From NCBI RefSeq assembly GCF_035818635.1, contig NZ_JAYLLH010000002.1, positions 213,388 through 277,387 of the forward strand: a stretch of DNA of 64,000 nucleotides, read 5' to 3'. The notes beneath the pieces were generated by a model. The model did not search any database. It was not told the origin of the DNA and saw only the letters and a program-made list of their open reading frames with translations. This document shows positions 53,941 through 62,769 of this stretch, piece by piece. Position 1 is the stretch's first letter. Each line of letters opens with the position of its first letter. The translations under genes and the position numbers were made by a program. The stretch is from Mesobacterium_A hydrothermale (GTDB lineage: Bacteria > Pseudomonadota > Alphaproteobacteria > Rhodobacterales > Rhodobacteraceae).

Positions 53941-53993
53941 CCCTTCTTCTGGCCGAAAATATCCCGGGGGGTGTGGGGGGCTGGCCCCCCAAC
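53941..53993 (-). repeat. 3'-end hairpin repeat, copy 2 (after ectC)
   Basis: On the minus strand, stem TTGGGGGGCC / GGCCCCCCA-like arms are followed by CACCCCCCGGGATATTTTCG and a degenerate tail (GCCAGAAGAAGG). It lies about 55 bases beyond the ectoine synthase stop, in the orientation expected for its terminator. Confidence 0.65.
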
Positions 53994-54048
53994 GACGCAA
54001 CGGCGGCCATATGGCAACGCTCCGTTGGCTACGTGCACACCGCACCGG

Positions 54049-54435
54049 TCAGTAGGCAGAGCCGCCTGTAGCGTCCAGCTTATGTCTCTCAGTGCCCTTC
54101 AGCGGCGGGTTGAAAACGCTGACCAGGACAAGATCCGTGTCGTCGTCTGCAATCAGGTAATGGTCGTCGTGCTTGTCCAGCACATAGATCGTGCCGGGTT
54201 TGACCGGATGGAACGTGCCGTCCAGGTCCTCCACCCCGCCGGATCCGCCGATGCAGTAACACGCCTCCAGGTGGTTGCGATAGTGCAGTCGTGACCGGGT
54301 GCCAGCGCGCACAACCGTGTGGCACACGGTAAAGCCCATGTCGTCGCTCTCGGTCAGCAACCGGTGGCTGGTCCCGGCGCCCCAGTCCACGAAGAACTCC
54401 GTCTTTTCCACATCCTCACATGATCGCGTGAACAT
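54049..54435 (-). CDS. ectC: ectoine synthase, solitary
   Basis: 128 residues of the EctC cupin, matching the family length. Conserved words: GFTVCHTVVRAG, LHYRNHLEACYCIGG, GTIYVLDKHDDHYLI and VSVFNPPLKGTERH. EctC closes N-gamma-acetyl-diaminobutyrate to ectoine, a compatible solute. The ectA and ectB genes that make its substrate are absent on both sides. Solitary EctC is known in some bacteria and may act on imported precursor. The ATG at 54433-54435 has AAGGAG upstream; the open frame reaches further but without homology. Confidence 0.88.
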   Translation of the reverse strand: MFTRSCEDVEKTEFFVDWGAGTSHRLLTESDDMGFTVCHTVVRAGTRSRLHYRNHLEACYCIGGSGGVEDLDGTFHPVKPGTIYVLDKHDDHYLIADDDTDLVLVSVFNPPLKGTERHKLDATGGSAY

Positions 54436-54739
54436 TCCGCTCTCCTTTGCACACACAAATACCCCCGGGAACCGAGTTTCGCATGAGTTGCAAATCTGGC
54501 AAAACCCGGGGCGCATCCGGCAGCGAATTCGTTGCGGAGTGACGCCGATTTTCCACAATTTCTGCCTGTTTTACAGGCATCAAAGCGTTACTGGCGATGG
54601 TGCCGCAACGCTGCGTTTTCAGCTTCGGGACAATCGTCCGAAACCGCCCGTTTCGTGTCGCGACGTACCGTCGTGTTTGTGCCCCCTGACAAGCTCTGCC
54701 AAAGTCGGTCCAAGACATGAGTCGGGGAGGACAGGGCCG

Positions 54740-55498
54740 ATGTGGGCCACGCGGATCAGGTCCATGCGCGCGCCGCACTGGCTGGCGCTTTACGGCGCGG
54801 TGTTGTTGTGCTGGGCGCTGCTGGTGCTGATGGCGGTGCCGGACGACCTGCGTGGCACGGCGCGCGCCTTTGGCGGCGATGTCTGGGCGGCATTCTGCAC
54901 CACCACGCCGGATGCCATGGGCTATGTCCGGCTGTGGACCATGTGGGCGCTGATGTCGGGGGCGATGATGGCGCCCACCGCGCTGCCCGCCTTTGCCACC
55001 TATGACGACCTGCCCGACGGGCCGGGCAAGCGGTTCGGCGCGCTTGCCGTGGGCTATCTGCTGGTCTGGCTGGGCTTTGCCACGCTGACGGCGGGGGTGC
55101 AGATGGGGCTGTTCCGGGTCGGGCTGTTGTCTGCCTTCGGTGACAGCCGGTCGGACTGGCTGTCGGCGGCGCTGTTGTTGCTGGCGGGGCTTTACCAGTT
55201 CTCGTCGCTCAAGGCGGCTTGCCTGGCCAAGTGCCGCCTGCCGCTGACCTTCTTCTTGCAGCACTGGGACGACGGTGCGCTGCGCATGGGGCTGCGGCTG
55301 GGCGCGATCTGCCTGGGGTGTTGCTGGGCGCTGATGTTGCTGGGGTTTGTCGGCGGCGTCATGAGCCTGGGCTTCATGGGGCTGGCGACCGTGGTGATGA
55401 TGCTGGAAAAACTGCAGGCCGGGCGGTGGCTGACCGCGCCGCTGGGCGTGCTGCTGATCGGATCGGCCTTCGCGTTGGTCCTGGGTTTTCTGGGATAA
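54740..55498 (+). CDS. DUF2182 integral membrane protein
   Basis: 252 residues with about six membrane segments. The DUF2182 pattern is seen: WTMWALMSGAMMAPTALP in the second to third helix, YQFSSLKAACLAKCR with two cysteines, and GLRLGAICLGCCWALMLLGF. The family is described as predicted metal-binding. It is followed after 18 bases by a DUF1326 gene; this pairing recurs in other genomes and suggests a joint function in metal handling. GGGGAGGA precedes the ATG at 54740. Confidence 0.85.
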   Translation: MWATRIRSMRAPHWLALYGAVLLCWALLVLMAVPDDLRGTARAFGGDVWAAFCTTTPDAMGYVRLWTMWALMSGAMMAPTALPAFATYDDLPDGPGKRFGALAVGYLLVWLGFATLTAGVQMGLFRVGLLSAFGDSRSDWLSAALLLLAGLYQFSSLKAACLAKCRLPLTFFLQHWDDGALRMGLRLGAICLGCCWALMLLGFVGGVMSLGFMGLATVVMMLEKLQAGRWLTAPLGVLLIGSAFALVLGFLG

Positions 55499-55516
55499 GG
55501 AAGAGGGAGAGGGAAA

Positions 55517-56137
55517 ATGAGCAATACACCGCCCTGGGCGATCAAGGGAGAGTTGATCCTGAACTGCAACTGCACGGTGTTCTGCCCCTGTGTCATCAGC
55601 CTGGGTCAGCACCCGCCGACCGAAGGCGATTGCGCCGGCTGGGCGGGCATCCGCATTGACACCGGCCACTACGGCGACGAGGACCTGTCGGGGCTGAACG
55701 TGGGGCTGCTGCTGGAAATTCCCGGCCGCATGGCACGCGGCAACTGGAAGGCCGCGGCCTATATCGACGAACGCGCGTCAGAGGCGGCCTATGACGGGCT
55801 GGTGGCGATCATGACCGGGGCCGCGGGTGGCACCACGGGGCTGTTCAAGATGCTGGTCAGCGAATTCCTGGGTGCCGAACGCGCACCGGTGGTGTTCGAG
55901 ACCGAGGGCAACGAACGTCGCCTGATGGTGGGCCGCGCGATCAAGGGATCGGTCAAGCCGGTGCAGGGCGCGGATGGCGGCGACGTGGTCGTCACCAACA
56001 CGCAATACTGGATGGGCCCGGACATCACCGTGGCGCAGGCCAGCCAGGGCCGGGTGCGCGCGTATGGCCGGGTCTGGGATTTCGACGGCCGCAGCGCCGA
56101 GATCTGCCAGATCGACTGGAAAGGCCCGGGGCGGTAA
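55517..56137 (+). CDS. DUF1326 protein with cysteine-rich N-terminus
   Basis: 206 residues, cytoplasmic. The family hallmark is LILNCNCTVFCPCVIS, five cysteines within 16 residues, which probably bind a metal. The rest is a beta-rich fold (EFLGAERAPVVFETEG, WMGPDITVAQAS). Function unknown; cotranscribed with DUF2182. The ATG at 55517 has a purine-rich GGAAGAGGGAG region upstream. Confidence 0.87.
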   Translation: MSNTPPWAIKGELILNCNCTVFCPCVISLGQHPPTEGDCAGWAGIRIDTGHYGDEDLSGLNVGLLLEIPGRMARGNWKAAAYIDERASEAAYDGLVAIMTGAAGGTTGLFKMLVSEFLGAERAPVVFETEGNERRLMVGRAIKGSVKPVQGADGGDVVVTNTQYWMGPDITVAQASQGRVRAYGRVWDFDGRSAEICQIDWKGPGR

Positions 56138-56158
56138 CTGGCAGGGATGGAGCCGGAC

Positions 56159-56677
56159 ATGATCGTCACCCCGGACTATTGCGTGACCATGGCGCGCTAC
56201 AACGCCTGGCAGAACCGCCAGTTGCGGCGCATCGTCGAGGCGATGCCTGATGACGCGGTGCGTGCCGAGCGTGGCGCCTTTTTCGGGTCGATCCTGGCCA
56301 CGCTGAACCATATCCTTTGGGGGGACAGGTTGTGGATGGCGATGTTCACCGGGTCCGAAAAACCGGATGTGGGGATCCCGGGCAGCGTTGAGCTGACCCC
56401 TTCGGTCCCGGAATGGGCGACGCAGCGGTTCCGGGTGGACGGCCAGTTGCTGATCTGGGCGGAAACCCTGTCGGCGCTGGACCTGACGGGCAGCCTGACG
56501 TGGTATTCCGGTGCGATGGGGCAAGAGGTGACGCGACCGGTGTCGGTTTGCGTCATGCATATGTTCAACCACCAGACCCATCATCGCGGGCAGGTGCACG
56601 CGATGCTGACGGCGGCGGGGCAGAAAGCGCCCGCCACCGATCTGGTGTTCATGCCTGCAGACGGGCCTTGGCCTTGA
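56159..56677 (+). CDS. DinB family protein
   Basis: 172 residues of the four-helix DinB/YfiT fold. Three metal-binding histidines can be placed: one in LATLNHILWGDRLW and two in FNHQTHHRGQVHAML. Members are thiol-dependent transferases or stress-linked proteins; a specific role is not assigned. Two starts are possible; I prefer the ATG at 56159 with GGAG seven bases upstream over that at 56147. It follows the DUF1326 gene by about 20 bases. Confidence 0.82.
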   Translation: MIVTPDYCVTMARYNAWQNRQLRRIVEAMPDDAVRAERGAFFGSILATLNHILWGDRLWMAMFTGSEKPDVGIPGSVELTPSVPEWATQRFRVDGQLLIWAETLSALDLTGSLTWYSGAMGQEVTRPVSVCVMHMFNHQTHHRGQVHAMLTAAGQKAPATDLVFMPADGPWP

Positions 56678-56707
56678 TCTTGGCGCGTGGGGCTGATTGA
56701 TGGGGAG

Positions 56708-56763
56708 TCGAAGCGAGGGGCCGGCCCCTCGCGCTCCCCGGAGTATTTCTGGAAAGATGAAAG
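56708..56763 (+). repeat. 3'-end hairpin repeat, copy 3 (after DinB gene)
   Basis: Stem GCGAGGGGCC / GGCCCCTCGC is followed by CTCCCCGGAGTATTTCTGG and AAAGATGAAAGGG. The tail matches the CCCGGGATATTT-AAGATGATGG consensus of the other copies with a few changes. It lies about 30 bases after the DinB stop. Confidence 0.65.
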
Positions 56764-56775
56764 GGACTGAGGGTT

Positions 56776-57771
56776 ATGTTCAAGGCACTGGTGGTCGAGA
56801 AGGATGAGGAAAGCGGCAAGACATCTGCCGCGGTGGCGGAGATTGCCGAGGCGGACCTGCCCGCGGGCGAGGTGTTGGTGGCGGTCGATTATTCCACCGT
56901 CAACTACAAGGACGGGCTGTGCATAGGTCCGGGCGGTGGGTTGGTGCGGACCTATCCGCATGTGCCGGGGATCGATTTTGCCGGCACCGTCGAGGCCTCT
57001 GACGACGCGCGGTACAAGCCCGGCGACAAGGTGGTGCTGACCGGCTGGCGCGTGGGCGAAAATCGCTGGGGCGGCTATGCGCAGAAGGCGCGGGTGCCGG
57101 CGGATTACCTGGTGCCGCTGCCCGAGGGGCTGTCGACGCGGGCCGCGATGGCGGTGGGGACAGCCGGGCTGACGGCGATGCTGGCGGTGATGGCGCTGGA
57201 AGACCACGGGCTGACCCCCGGTGACGGACCGGTGCTGGTGACCGGGGCCGCGGGGGGCGTGGGCTCGGTCGCCGTGGCGATCCTGGCCAAGCTCGGGCAC
57301 GAGGTGGCCGCGGTCACCGGGCGACCGGAACAGGCGGAGTATCTGACGGGGCTGGGCGCGACCGAGATTGTGGCGCGCGAGGAACTGACCGAGGTCACCC
57401 GCAAGCCGCTGGAAGGCGAGCGCTGGGCCGGATGCGTCGATGCGGTGGCGGGCGCGATGCTGGGCCGGGTGCTCAAGCAAATGAAGTATGGCACGTCGGT
57501 TGCCGCCATTGGCCTGGCCGGCGGGGCTGCGATCGAGGGCGCGCTGATCACGCCGTTCATCCTGCGCGGGGTGAACCTGCTGGGTATCGACAGCGTGATG
57601 CAGCCTTATGACAACCGGGTCCGCGCCTGGAGCCGGATCGCGCAGGACCTGCCGATGGACAAGCTGGAGGCGATGATCACCCCCGCCACGCTGGCCGATC
57701 TGCCAGGGCTGGGACGCGACATCCTTAAGGGCCAGGTCAAGGGGCGGGTTGTGGTTGATGTGAATGGCTGA
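56776..57771 (+). CDS. acuI: acrylyl-CoA reductase, MDR family
   Basis: 331 residues. The zinc-free medium-chain reductase fold carries YSTVNYKDGLCIGPGGGLVR at the start, the NADPH-binding VLVTGAAGGVGSVAVAILA and the closing GRVVVDVNG. It matches my memory of AcuI of Ruegeria, which reduces acryloyl-CoA to propionyl-CoA during DMSP breakdown and detoxification. The ATG at 56776 follows the repeat element. Its stop overlaps the start of the next gene. Confidence 0.9.
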   Translation: MFKALVVEKDEESGKTSAAVAEIAEADLPAGEVLVAVDYSTVNYKDGLCIGPGGGLVRTYPHVPGIDFAGTVEASDDARYKPGDKVVLTGWRVGENRWGGYAQKARVPADYLVPLPEGLSTRAAMAVGTAGLTAMLAVMALEDHGLTPGDGPVLVTGAAGGVGSVAVAILAKLGHEVAAVTGRPEQAEYLTGLGATEIVAREELTEVTRKPLEGERWAGCVDAVAGAMLGRVLKQMKYGTSVAAIGLAGGAAIEGALITPFILRGVNLLGIDSVMQPYDNRVRAWSRIAQDLPMDKLEAMITPATLADLPGLGRDILKGQVKGRVVVDVNG

Positions 57772-58156
57772 TCCGACGCAACAGGAATTGGCAGAAATCG
57801 CCGAGACTCGGGCAGAGATCTTTCGGCCCGCCTGGTTCGGGCGCCTGTTCGGCGCCCGGCTTGGCCTTGGCGAAACCTTCTGGAGCGGGCATGTCGGGCT
57901 GCAACTGGTGGCGATGCCGCTGTGGCTGCTGCTGGTGGTCGTGGTGCCCACGGTGGCGCCGGGGCTGCGCGCGGGCAGCCTGCTGCTGTTCTTCATCGGC
58001 TCTGCCATCGTGACGTTGCTGGTGACTCAGGCGGTGGTTCGGGTCGCGCTGGCGGGGCGTCACGGCCTTTGGGGCTGGATTGCAAGCCTGTTCAGCCTGC
58101 TGATCAGTGCCCAGAGCCTGGCGCTTTTGGGGATGTGGCTGAGCGGGAAACTTTAG
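57764..58156 (+). CDS. small membrane protein, unknown
   Basis: 130 residues. About 45 soluble N-terminal residues (PTQQELAEIAETRAEIFRP) precede three hydrophobic segments (LQLVAMPLWLLLVVVVPTVA; LLLFFIGSAIVTLLVTQ; WIASLFSLLISAQSLALLG). No family recognised. It overlaps the acuI stop by eight bases and precedes the aminotransferase gene by twelve, so the three form an operon. Confidence 0.7.
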   Translation: MADPTQQELAEIAETRAEIFRPAWFGRLFGARLGLGETFWSGHVGLQLVAMPLWLLLVVVVPTVAPGLRAGSLLLFFIGSAIVTLLVTQAVVRVALAGRHGLWGWIASLFSLLISAQSLALLGMWLSGKL

Positions 58157-58167
58157 TAGGGCGACAG

Positions 58168-59373
58168 ATGACTTCCTTGGATACCGATTTCGTCCGGGCG
58201 CAGTTCCCGGCCTTTTCCGAGCCTTCCCTGCAGGGCAAGGCGTTTTTCGAAAACGCGGGCGGGTCATACACCTGCGGGCCGGTGATCGACCGGCTGACGC
58301 GGTTCTATACCCAGCGCAAGATGCAGCCCTATGGCCCGTCGGAACCCAGCCGCCTGGGCGGCGCGGAAATGGACGAGGCGTGCGCCGGGCTGGCGCGGTT
58401 GCTGGGCGTGGAGGTGGACGAGGTCAGCTTTGGTCCGTCGACCACGCAGAACACCTATGTTCTGGCGCAGGCGTTCCGGACGTTCCTGAAACCGGGCGAG
58501 GCGATCGTTGTCACCAATCAGGACCACGAAGCCAATTCCGGTCCCTGGCGGCGGCTGGCGGAGGAGGGGATCGAGGTGCGGGAATGGCAGATCGATCCCG
58601 ATACCGGCCACCTGGACCCGGCGAAGCTGGAGCCGCTGCTGGATGAAAACGTCCGGCTGGTCTGCTTCCCGCATTGTTCCAACGTGGTGGGCGAAATCAA
58701 CCCGGTGGTCGAAGTCACGGCACTCGCCCATGCGGCGGGCGCGTTCGTCTGTGTCGATGGCGTCAGTTATGCGCCGCACGGGTTTCCGGATGTGGCTGCG
58801 CTTGGAGCGGATATCTATCTGTTTTCCGCCTACAAGACCTATGGCCCGCATCAGGGCATCCTGGTGATCCGTCGCGCGCTGGGAGAGGTCTTGCCGAACC
58901 AGGGGCACCATTTCAACGGCGCGACGCTGTACAAGCGGTTCACGCCGGCGGGGCCGGACCATGCGCAGGTCGCCGCCTGCGCCGGGATGGTGGATTATGT
59001 CGAGCTGCTGGCCGCCCATCACGGCGTTGGCGCGGGCGCGATGCACGGGCTGATGCGGGACCAGGAGGTGCGGCTGTTGCAGCCGCTGCTGGACGCGGTC
59101 AAGGGGCGCAATGCCGTACGCCTGCTGGGGCCGGACCGGGCCGAGAGGCGTGCGCCCACCGTGGCGCTGGCGCTGAACCGCCCGGCGCGGCCGGTGGCCG
59201 AGGCGCTGGCGGCACGCGGGATCATGGCCGATGGTGGCGATTTCTATGCCCAGCGACCGTTGCAGGCCATGGGCGTGGACCCGGACCAGGGGGTTTTGCG
59301 GCTGTCGTTCGTGCACTATACGTCGGAAGACGAGGTGGCGCGGCTGATCGCGGCGCTGGACGAGGTGTTGTAG
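58168..59373 (+). CDS. class V aminotransferase (cysteine desulfurase-like)
   Basis: 401 residues of the PLP-dependent class V fold. The PLP site is seen as FGPSTTQNTY, VCVDGVSYAPHG (Asp to the pyridine nitrogen) and FSAYKTYGPHQG with the catalytic Lys. The active Cys loop of true cysteine desulfurases is not obvious, and the opening FFENAGGSYTCGPVID is that of the selenocysteine-lyase-like subgroup. Substrate unknown. I start at the ATG of 58168, where family similarity begins; the frame is open upstream only because it overlaps the previous gene. Confidence 0.85.
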   Translation: MTSLDTDFVRAQFPAFSEPSLQGKAFFENAGGSYTCGPVIDRLTRFYTQRKMQPYGPSEPSRLGGAEMDEACAGLARLLGVEVDEVSFGPSTTQNTYVLAQAFRTFLKPGEAIVVTNQDHEANSGPWRRLAEEGIEVREWQIDPDTGHLDPAKLEPLLDENVRLVCFPHCSNVVGEINPVVEVTALAHAAGAFVCVDGVSYAPHGFPDVAALGADIYLFSAYKTYGPHQGILVIRRALGEVLPNQGHHFNGATLYKRFTPAGPDHAQVAACAGMVDYVELLAAHHGVGAGAMHGLMRDQEVRLLQPLLDAVKGRNAVRLLGPDRAERRAPTVALALNRPARPVAEALAARGIMADGGDFYAQRPLQAMGVDPDQGVLRLSFVHYTSEDEVARLIAALDEVL

Positions 59374-59378
59374 GGCGG

Positions 59379-59464
59379 CCCGATTTTTCGGAGAAAAATC
59401 GAGGGGGCGCTGCCCCCTCGGCCTGCGGCCTCACCCCCGGGATATTTTTCGCAAGATGATGGGG
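59379..59464 (+). repeat. 3'-end hairpin repeat, copy 4 (after aminotransferase)
   Basis: Stem CGATTTTTC / GAAAAATCG, then stem GAGGGGGC / GCCCCCTC, then CACCCCCGGGATATTTTTCG and CAAGATGATGGGG. Order and sequence match copy 1 (after fumC) almost throughout. It starts six bases beyond the aminotransferase stop. Confidence 0.75.
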
Positions 59465-59519
59465 TAGGGTTGATTTCCTGCGCCCGGGGTTAGGTTTGCC
59501 GGGAAAGAAGGAGGGCGCC

Positions 59520-60935
59520 ATGGGGCCGAGCATAGTCTGGATCCGGCGCGATCTGCGCCTGAGCGATCATCCCGCGATGCGCGCGGCGGTGGCGCGGGGT
59601 GGGCCGGTGGTGCTGGTGTTTTTCCGCGATGACCTGGTTGATGGCCTGGGCGCTGCGCCGAAATGGCGGTTGGGGCTGGGGCTGGAGGCGTTTGCGCGGG
59701 CTTTGGAGGCGCGGGGGCAGCGTTTGATCCTGCGGTCGGGGGCGGTACGGGACGGGCTGCTGAAGCTGGCGGCGGAGGTCGGGGCCGAGGCGGTTTACTG
59801 GATACGGGCCTATGATCCGGCGTCGGTCGCGCGGGACACGGAGGTCAAGGCGGCGCTGAAAGAGGCGGGCCTGGTTGCGGAGAGTTTCGCCGGGCACCTG
59901 CTGTTCGAGCCCTGGACGGTGGAGACCGGGCAGGGCGGATTCTACAAGGTGTATACGCCTTATTGGAAGGCGGTGCGGACGCGGAGTGTGGCAGAGCCTC
60001 TGGCGGCGCCGGGCACGTTGCCCGCGCCCAGGACCTGGCCGGACAGCGAGGCGCTGGAGGATTGGTCGCTGGGGGCGGCCATGCGGCGCGGCGCGGCGGT
60101 GGTGGCGCGCCATGTGAGCGTTGGCGAAGCGGCGGCGCAGGGGCGGCTGGGGGCCTTTGTCGCGCAGAAGGTGGCCGACTACGGGACGCGGCGGGATTTC
60201 CCGGCGGAGGAGGCGACCTCGGGCCTGAGTGGGCACCTGAGCCTGGGCGAGATCAGCCCGGCGATGTGCTGGCAGGCCGGGCGGCGCGCGATGGAAGAGG
60301 GCAAGCCGGGGGCGGAGGTGTTCCTGAAGGAACTGGTCTGGCGCGACTTTGCCTATCACCTGATGTGGCACACGCCGCATCTGCTGACCCGGAACTGGCG
60401 TGAGGACTGGGACGGGTTTCCGTGGAACGAGGACGAGAGCCGGCCCGAGGTGGTGGCCTGGAAACGGGGGCGCACCGGTATCCGCTTTGTCGATGCGGCG
60501 CTGCGCGAGATGTACGTCACCGGGCGGATGCACAACCGTGCGCGGATGATCGTGGCGAGTTATCTGACAAAGCACCTGCTGAGCCACTGGAAAACCGGGC
60601 AACGCTGGTTCGAGGACTGCCTGGAAGACTGGGACCCGGCGGCGAACGCCATGGGCTGGCAATGGGCGGCAGGGTCCGGGCCGGATGCCGCGCCCTACTT
60701 CCGGGTGTTCAACCCGGTCACGCAGCTGGAGAAATTCGACCCCAGGGGCACATATGTGCGGCGCTGGATCGCGGAAGGGGTGCAGCGCCCGACCGACACG
60801 GCGCTGTCGTATTTCGACGCGATACCGGAAAGCTGGGGGCTGTCGCCAGACATGCCCTATCCCGCCCCGGTGGTCGAAGCGGCCGACGGGCGGACGGCCG
60901 CGCTGGACGCCTACGCGCGCTTCAAGCAGGGCTGA
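59520..60935 (+). CDS. phrB: deoxyribodipyrimidine photolyase
   Basis: 471 residues. The N-terminal antenna domain starts with IVWIRRDLRLSDHPAM; the C-terminal FAD domain has GRMHNRARMIVASYL, WQWAAGSGPDAAPYFRVFNP and the tryptophans for electron transfer. It uses blue light to split cyclobutane pyrimidine dimers. GGAGGGCGCC precedes the ATG at 59520. It stands alone, after the fourth repeat copy. Confidence 0.93.
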   Translation: MGPSIVWIRRDLRLSDHPAMRAAVARGGPVVLVFFRDDLVDGLGAAPKWRLGLGLEAFARALEARGQRLILRSGAVRDGLLKLAAEVGAEAVYWIRAYDPASVARDTEVKAALKEAGLVAESFAGHLLFEPWTVETGQGGFYKVYTPYWKAVRTRSVAEPLAAPGTLPAPRTWPDSEALEDWSLGAAMRRGAAVVARHVSVGEAAAQGRLGAFVAQKVADYGTRRDFPAEEATSGLSGHLSLGEISPAMCWQAGRRAMEEGKPGAEVFLKELVWRDFAYHLMWHTPHLLTRNWREDWDGFPWNEDESRPEVVAWKRGRTGIRFVDAALREMYVTGRMHNRARMIVASYLTKHLLSHWKTGQRWFEDCLEDWDPAANAMGWQWAAGSGPDAAPYFRVFNPVTQLEKFDPRGTYVRRWIAEGVQRPTDTALSYFDAIPESWGLSPDMPYPAPVVEAADGRTAALDAYARFKQG

Positions 60936-61117
60936 CGTGACGGCAGGCGGTGGGCGGATGTGTTGAAAAAAATCGCAGTTTCAGTGGATTGCAAGACGTT
61001 GTGCGTGAAATCCCGTGGCTTTGCAAGGTTTCTGCCCTAGGCGCCGTTGACGGCCCGAAACTGGACTTACATTGCGTGAAGATATAGCGTTTACCTTGAC
61101 TAAAGGACCCTCAGGCG

Positions 61118-62320
61118 ATGGCGATCACGGCAGCTTTGCGCACCGACAAGCTTGGGCAGACCCTGTTGCGCCGGGTAGAACCGTTTGTCACAGGGCGAAT
61201 GACCGTCTGCTTTTCCGACGGACAAGAGGTTGTTCTGGCCAATGGCCGGCCCGGGCGGGTGTCCGCGGTGCACATCCATGACATGGCGGTTTTCCGGCGC
61301 ATCGCCCTTGGCGGCTGGGTCGGGGCCTGTGACGCGTATATTGACGGGATGTGGTCGACGCCTGATCTCCAGGAGTTGCTCGACCACATGGAAGAGCTGG
61401 ACGACGGTTTCCTGGATGATGCCTTGCGCGCGGGGCCGGTGGCGCGGCTGATCGAAACCTTGCGGTTCTGGCTGCAATCCAATTCCAAGCGCCAGGCGCG
61501 GCGCAACATCGCTTATCACTATGATCTTGGGAACGATTTCTACCGGCTGTGGCTGGATGAAACGATGACCTATTCCTCGGGCATTTTCCGCAGCGGGCAG
61601 GAAAGCCTGGAGGCGGCGCAGGAGGCGAAATACGCCAGCATGGTTGACCTGATGGGCGCCAAGCCCGGCGATCACGTGTTGGAAATCGGCTGTGGCTGGG
61701 GCGGATTCGCAGAATATGCGGCGGCCAAGCGTGGGCTGAAGGTGACCGGGCTGACCATCAGCAAGGAACAGTTGGACTATGCCCAGGACCGGATCGCGAA
61801 GGCCGGGTTGCAGGACCGGGTGACGCTGAAGTTGCAGGACTACCGGGATGAACAGGGGCGCTATGACGGGATCGCGTCGATCGAGATGTTCGAAGCGGTC
61901 GGGCAAAAGTACTGGCCCACATATTTCGACAAGGTGAAGACCTGTCTGAAACCCGGCGCCAAGGCGACCTTGCAGATCATCACCGTACATGACCGGCGCT
62001 GGGACAGCTATCGCAAGGGTGTGGATTTCATCCAGAAATACATTTTTCCCGGTGGCATGCTGCCCGCGCCCAAGGTCCTGCGCGAAGAGGTCGAGCGTGC
62101 CGGTTTGCGTGTCGAGGGATCGATCGAATTTGGTGAAAGCTATTCGCAGACCCTGCGGCGATGGCACGAGACCTTTAACGAGAAGTGGGAGGCGATCGCG
62201 CAACAGGGGTTCGACAATCGGTTCCGCCGGATGTGGAATCTGTACCTCACCTCTTGCGCGGCGGCATTTCACAGCGGTAACTGCGACGTGACCCAGATCA
62301 CGATTACGAAACCGAGCTGA
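61118..62320 (+). CDS. cfa: cyclopropane-fatty-acyl-phospholipid synthase family
   Basis: 400 residues. An N-terminal lipid-binding region (residues 1-110) precedes the SAM-dependent methyltransferase domain: NIAYHYDLGNDFYRLWLD, EIGCGWGGFAEYAA (SAM site) and GLTISKEQLDYAQ, EMFEAVGQKYWPTYF. It transfers a methylene from SAM to unsaturated phospholipid chains at the inner membrane. Followed after four bases by trgA. The ~180 bases upstream contain a TTGACG hexamer at 61047 but no well-spaced -10. Confidence 0.9.
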   Translation: MAITAALRTDKLGQTLLRRVEPFVTGRMTVCFSDGQEVVLANGRPGRVSAVHIHDMAVFRRIALGGWVGACDAYIDGMWSTPDLQELLDHMEELDDGFLDDALRAGPVARLIETLRFWLQSNSKRQARRNIAYHYDLGNDFYRLWLDETMTYSSGIFRSGQESLEAAQEAKYASMVDLMGAKPGDHVLEIGCGWGGFAEYAAAKRGLKVTGLTISKEQLDYAQDRIAKAGLQDRVTLKLQDYRDEQGRYDGIASIEMFEAVGQKYWPTYFDKVKTCLKPGAKATLQIITVHDRRWDSYRKGVDFIQKYIFPGGMLPAPKVLREEVERAGLRVEGSIEFGESYSQTLRRWHETFNEKWEAIAQQGFDNRFRRMWNLYLTSCAAAFHSGNCDVTQITITKPS

Positions 62321-62324
62321 TTTC

Positions 62325-62765
62325 ATGCCCACTGCCGCCCGCGTCGTCGCCGGAGTCCTTCTTGCCATCGTCGCGTTTGTTGCGTCCGAGGCGTTCAAGC
62401 CGCTGATGCACGAGAACACCAATTTCGGCTATTTCAGCATCGTGAACGCCGGGATCGGTTTGTTGGTGGGGTGGATCGTGATTGGCAGCCGCGTCGGGCG
62501 TGGTCTGACCGCTGGGTTCAACAACGGGCTGACCGGCGCGATTGCGCTGACCTTCTGGTGCCTGTTCGTTCATGGCTCCTACAAGATGGTCGAGGACAGT
62601 TTCGACCGCCGGTTCACCGACATGCTGGAAGCCATCGCATCGATCTTTGAACGGATGCTGGAATACGGGATGATCATGCTTGATGTGAATGTCATTGCCA
62701 TTCTGCTGATCGGCGGCGTGATCACCGGGGTGCTGGCCGAAATCGCCTCGCGCCTTTGGAAATGA
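62325..62765 (+). CDS. trgA: TrgA family membrane protein (tellurite resistance)
   Basis: 146 residues with four hydrophobic segments (VVAGVLLAIVAFVASEAF, IVNAGIGLLVGWIVIGS, IALTFWCLFVHGSY, VIAILLIGGVITGVLAEIA). It matches the TrgA proteins named from tellurite resistance in Rhodobacter sphaeroides. Mechanism unknown. It follows cfa after four bases and precedes trgB by four, so the three appear co-transcribed. Confidence 0.85.
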   Translation: MPTAARVVAGVLLAIVAFVASEAFKPLMHENTNFGYFSIVNAGIGLLVGWIVIGSRVGRGLTAGFNNGLTGAIALTFWCLFVHGSYKMVEDSFDRRFTDMLEAIASIFERMLEYGMIMLDVNVIAILLIGGVITGVLAEIASRLWK

Positions 62766-62769
62766 CCCT

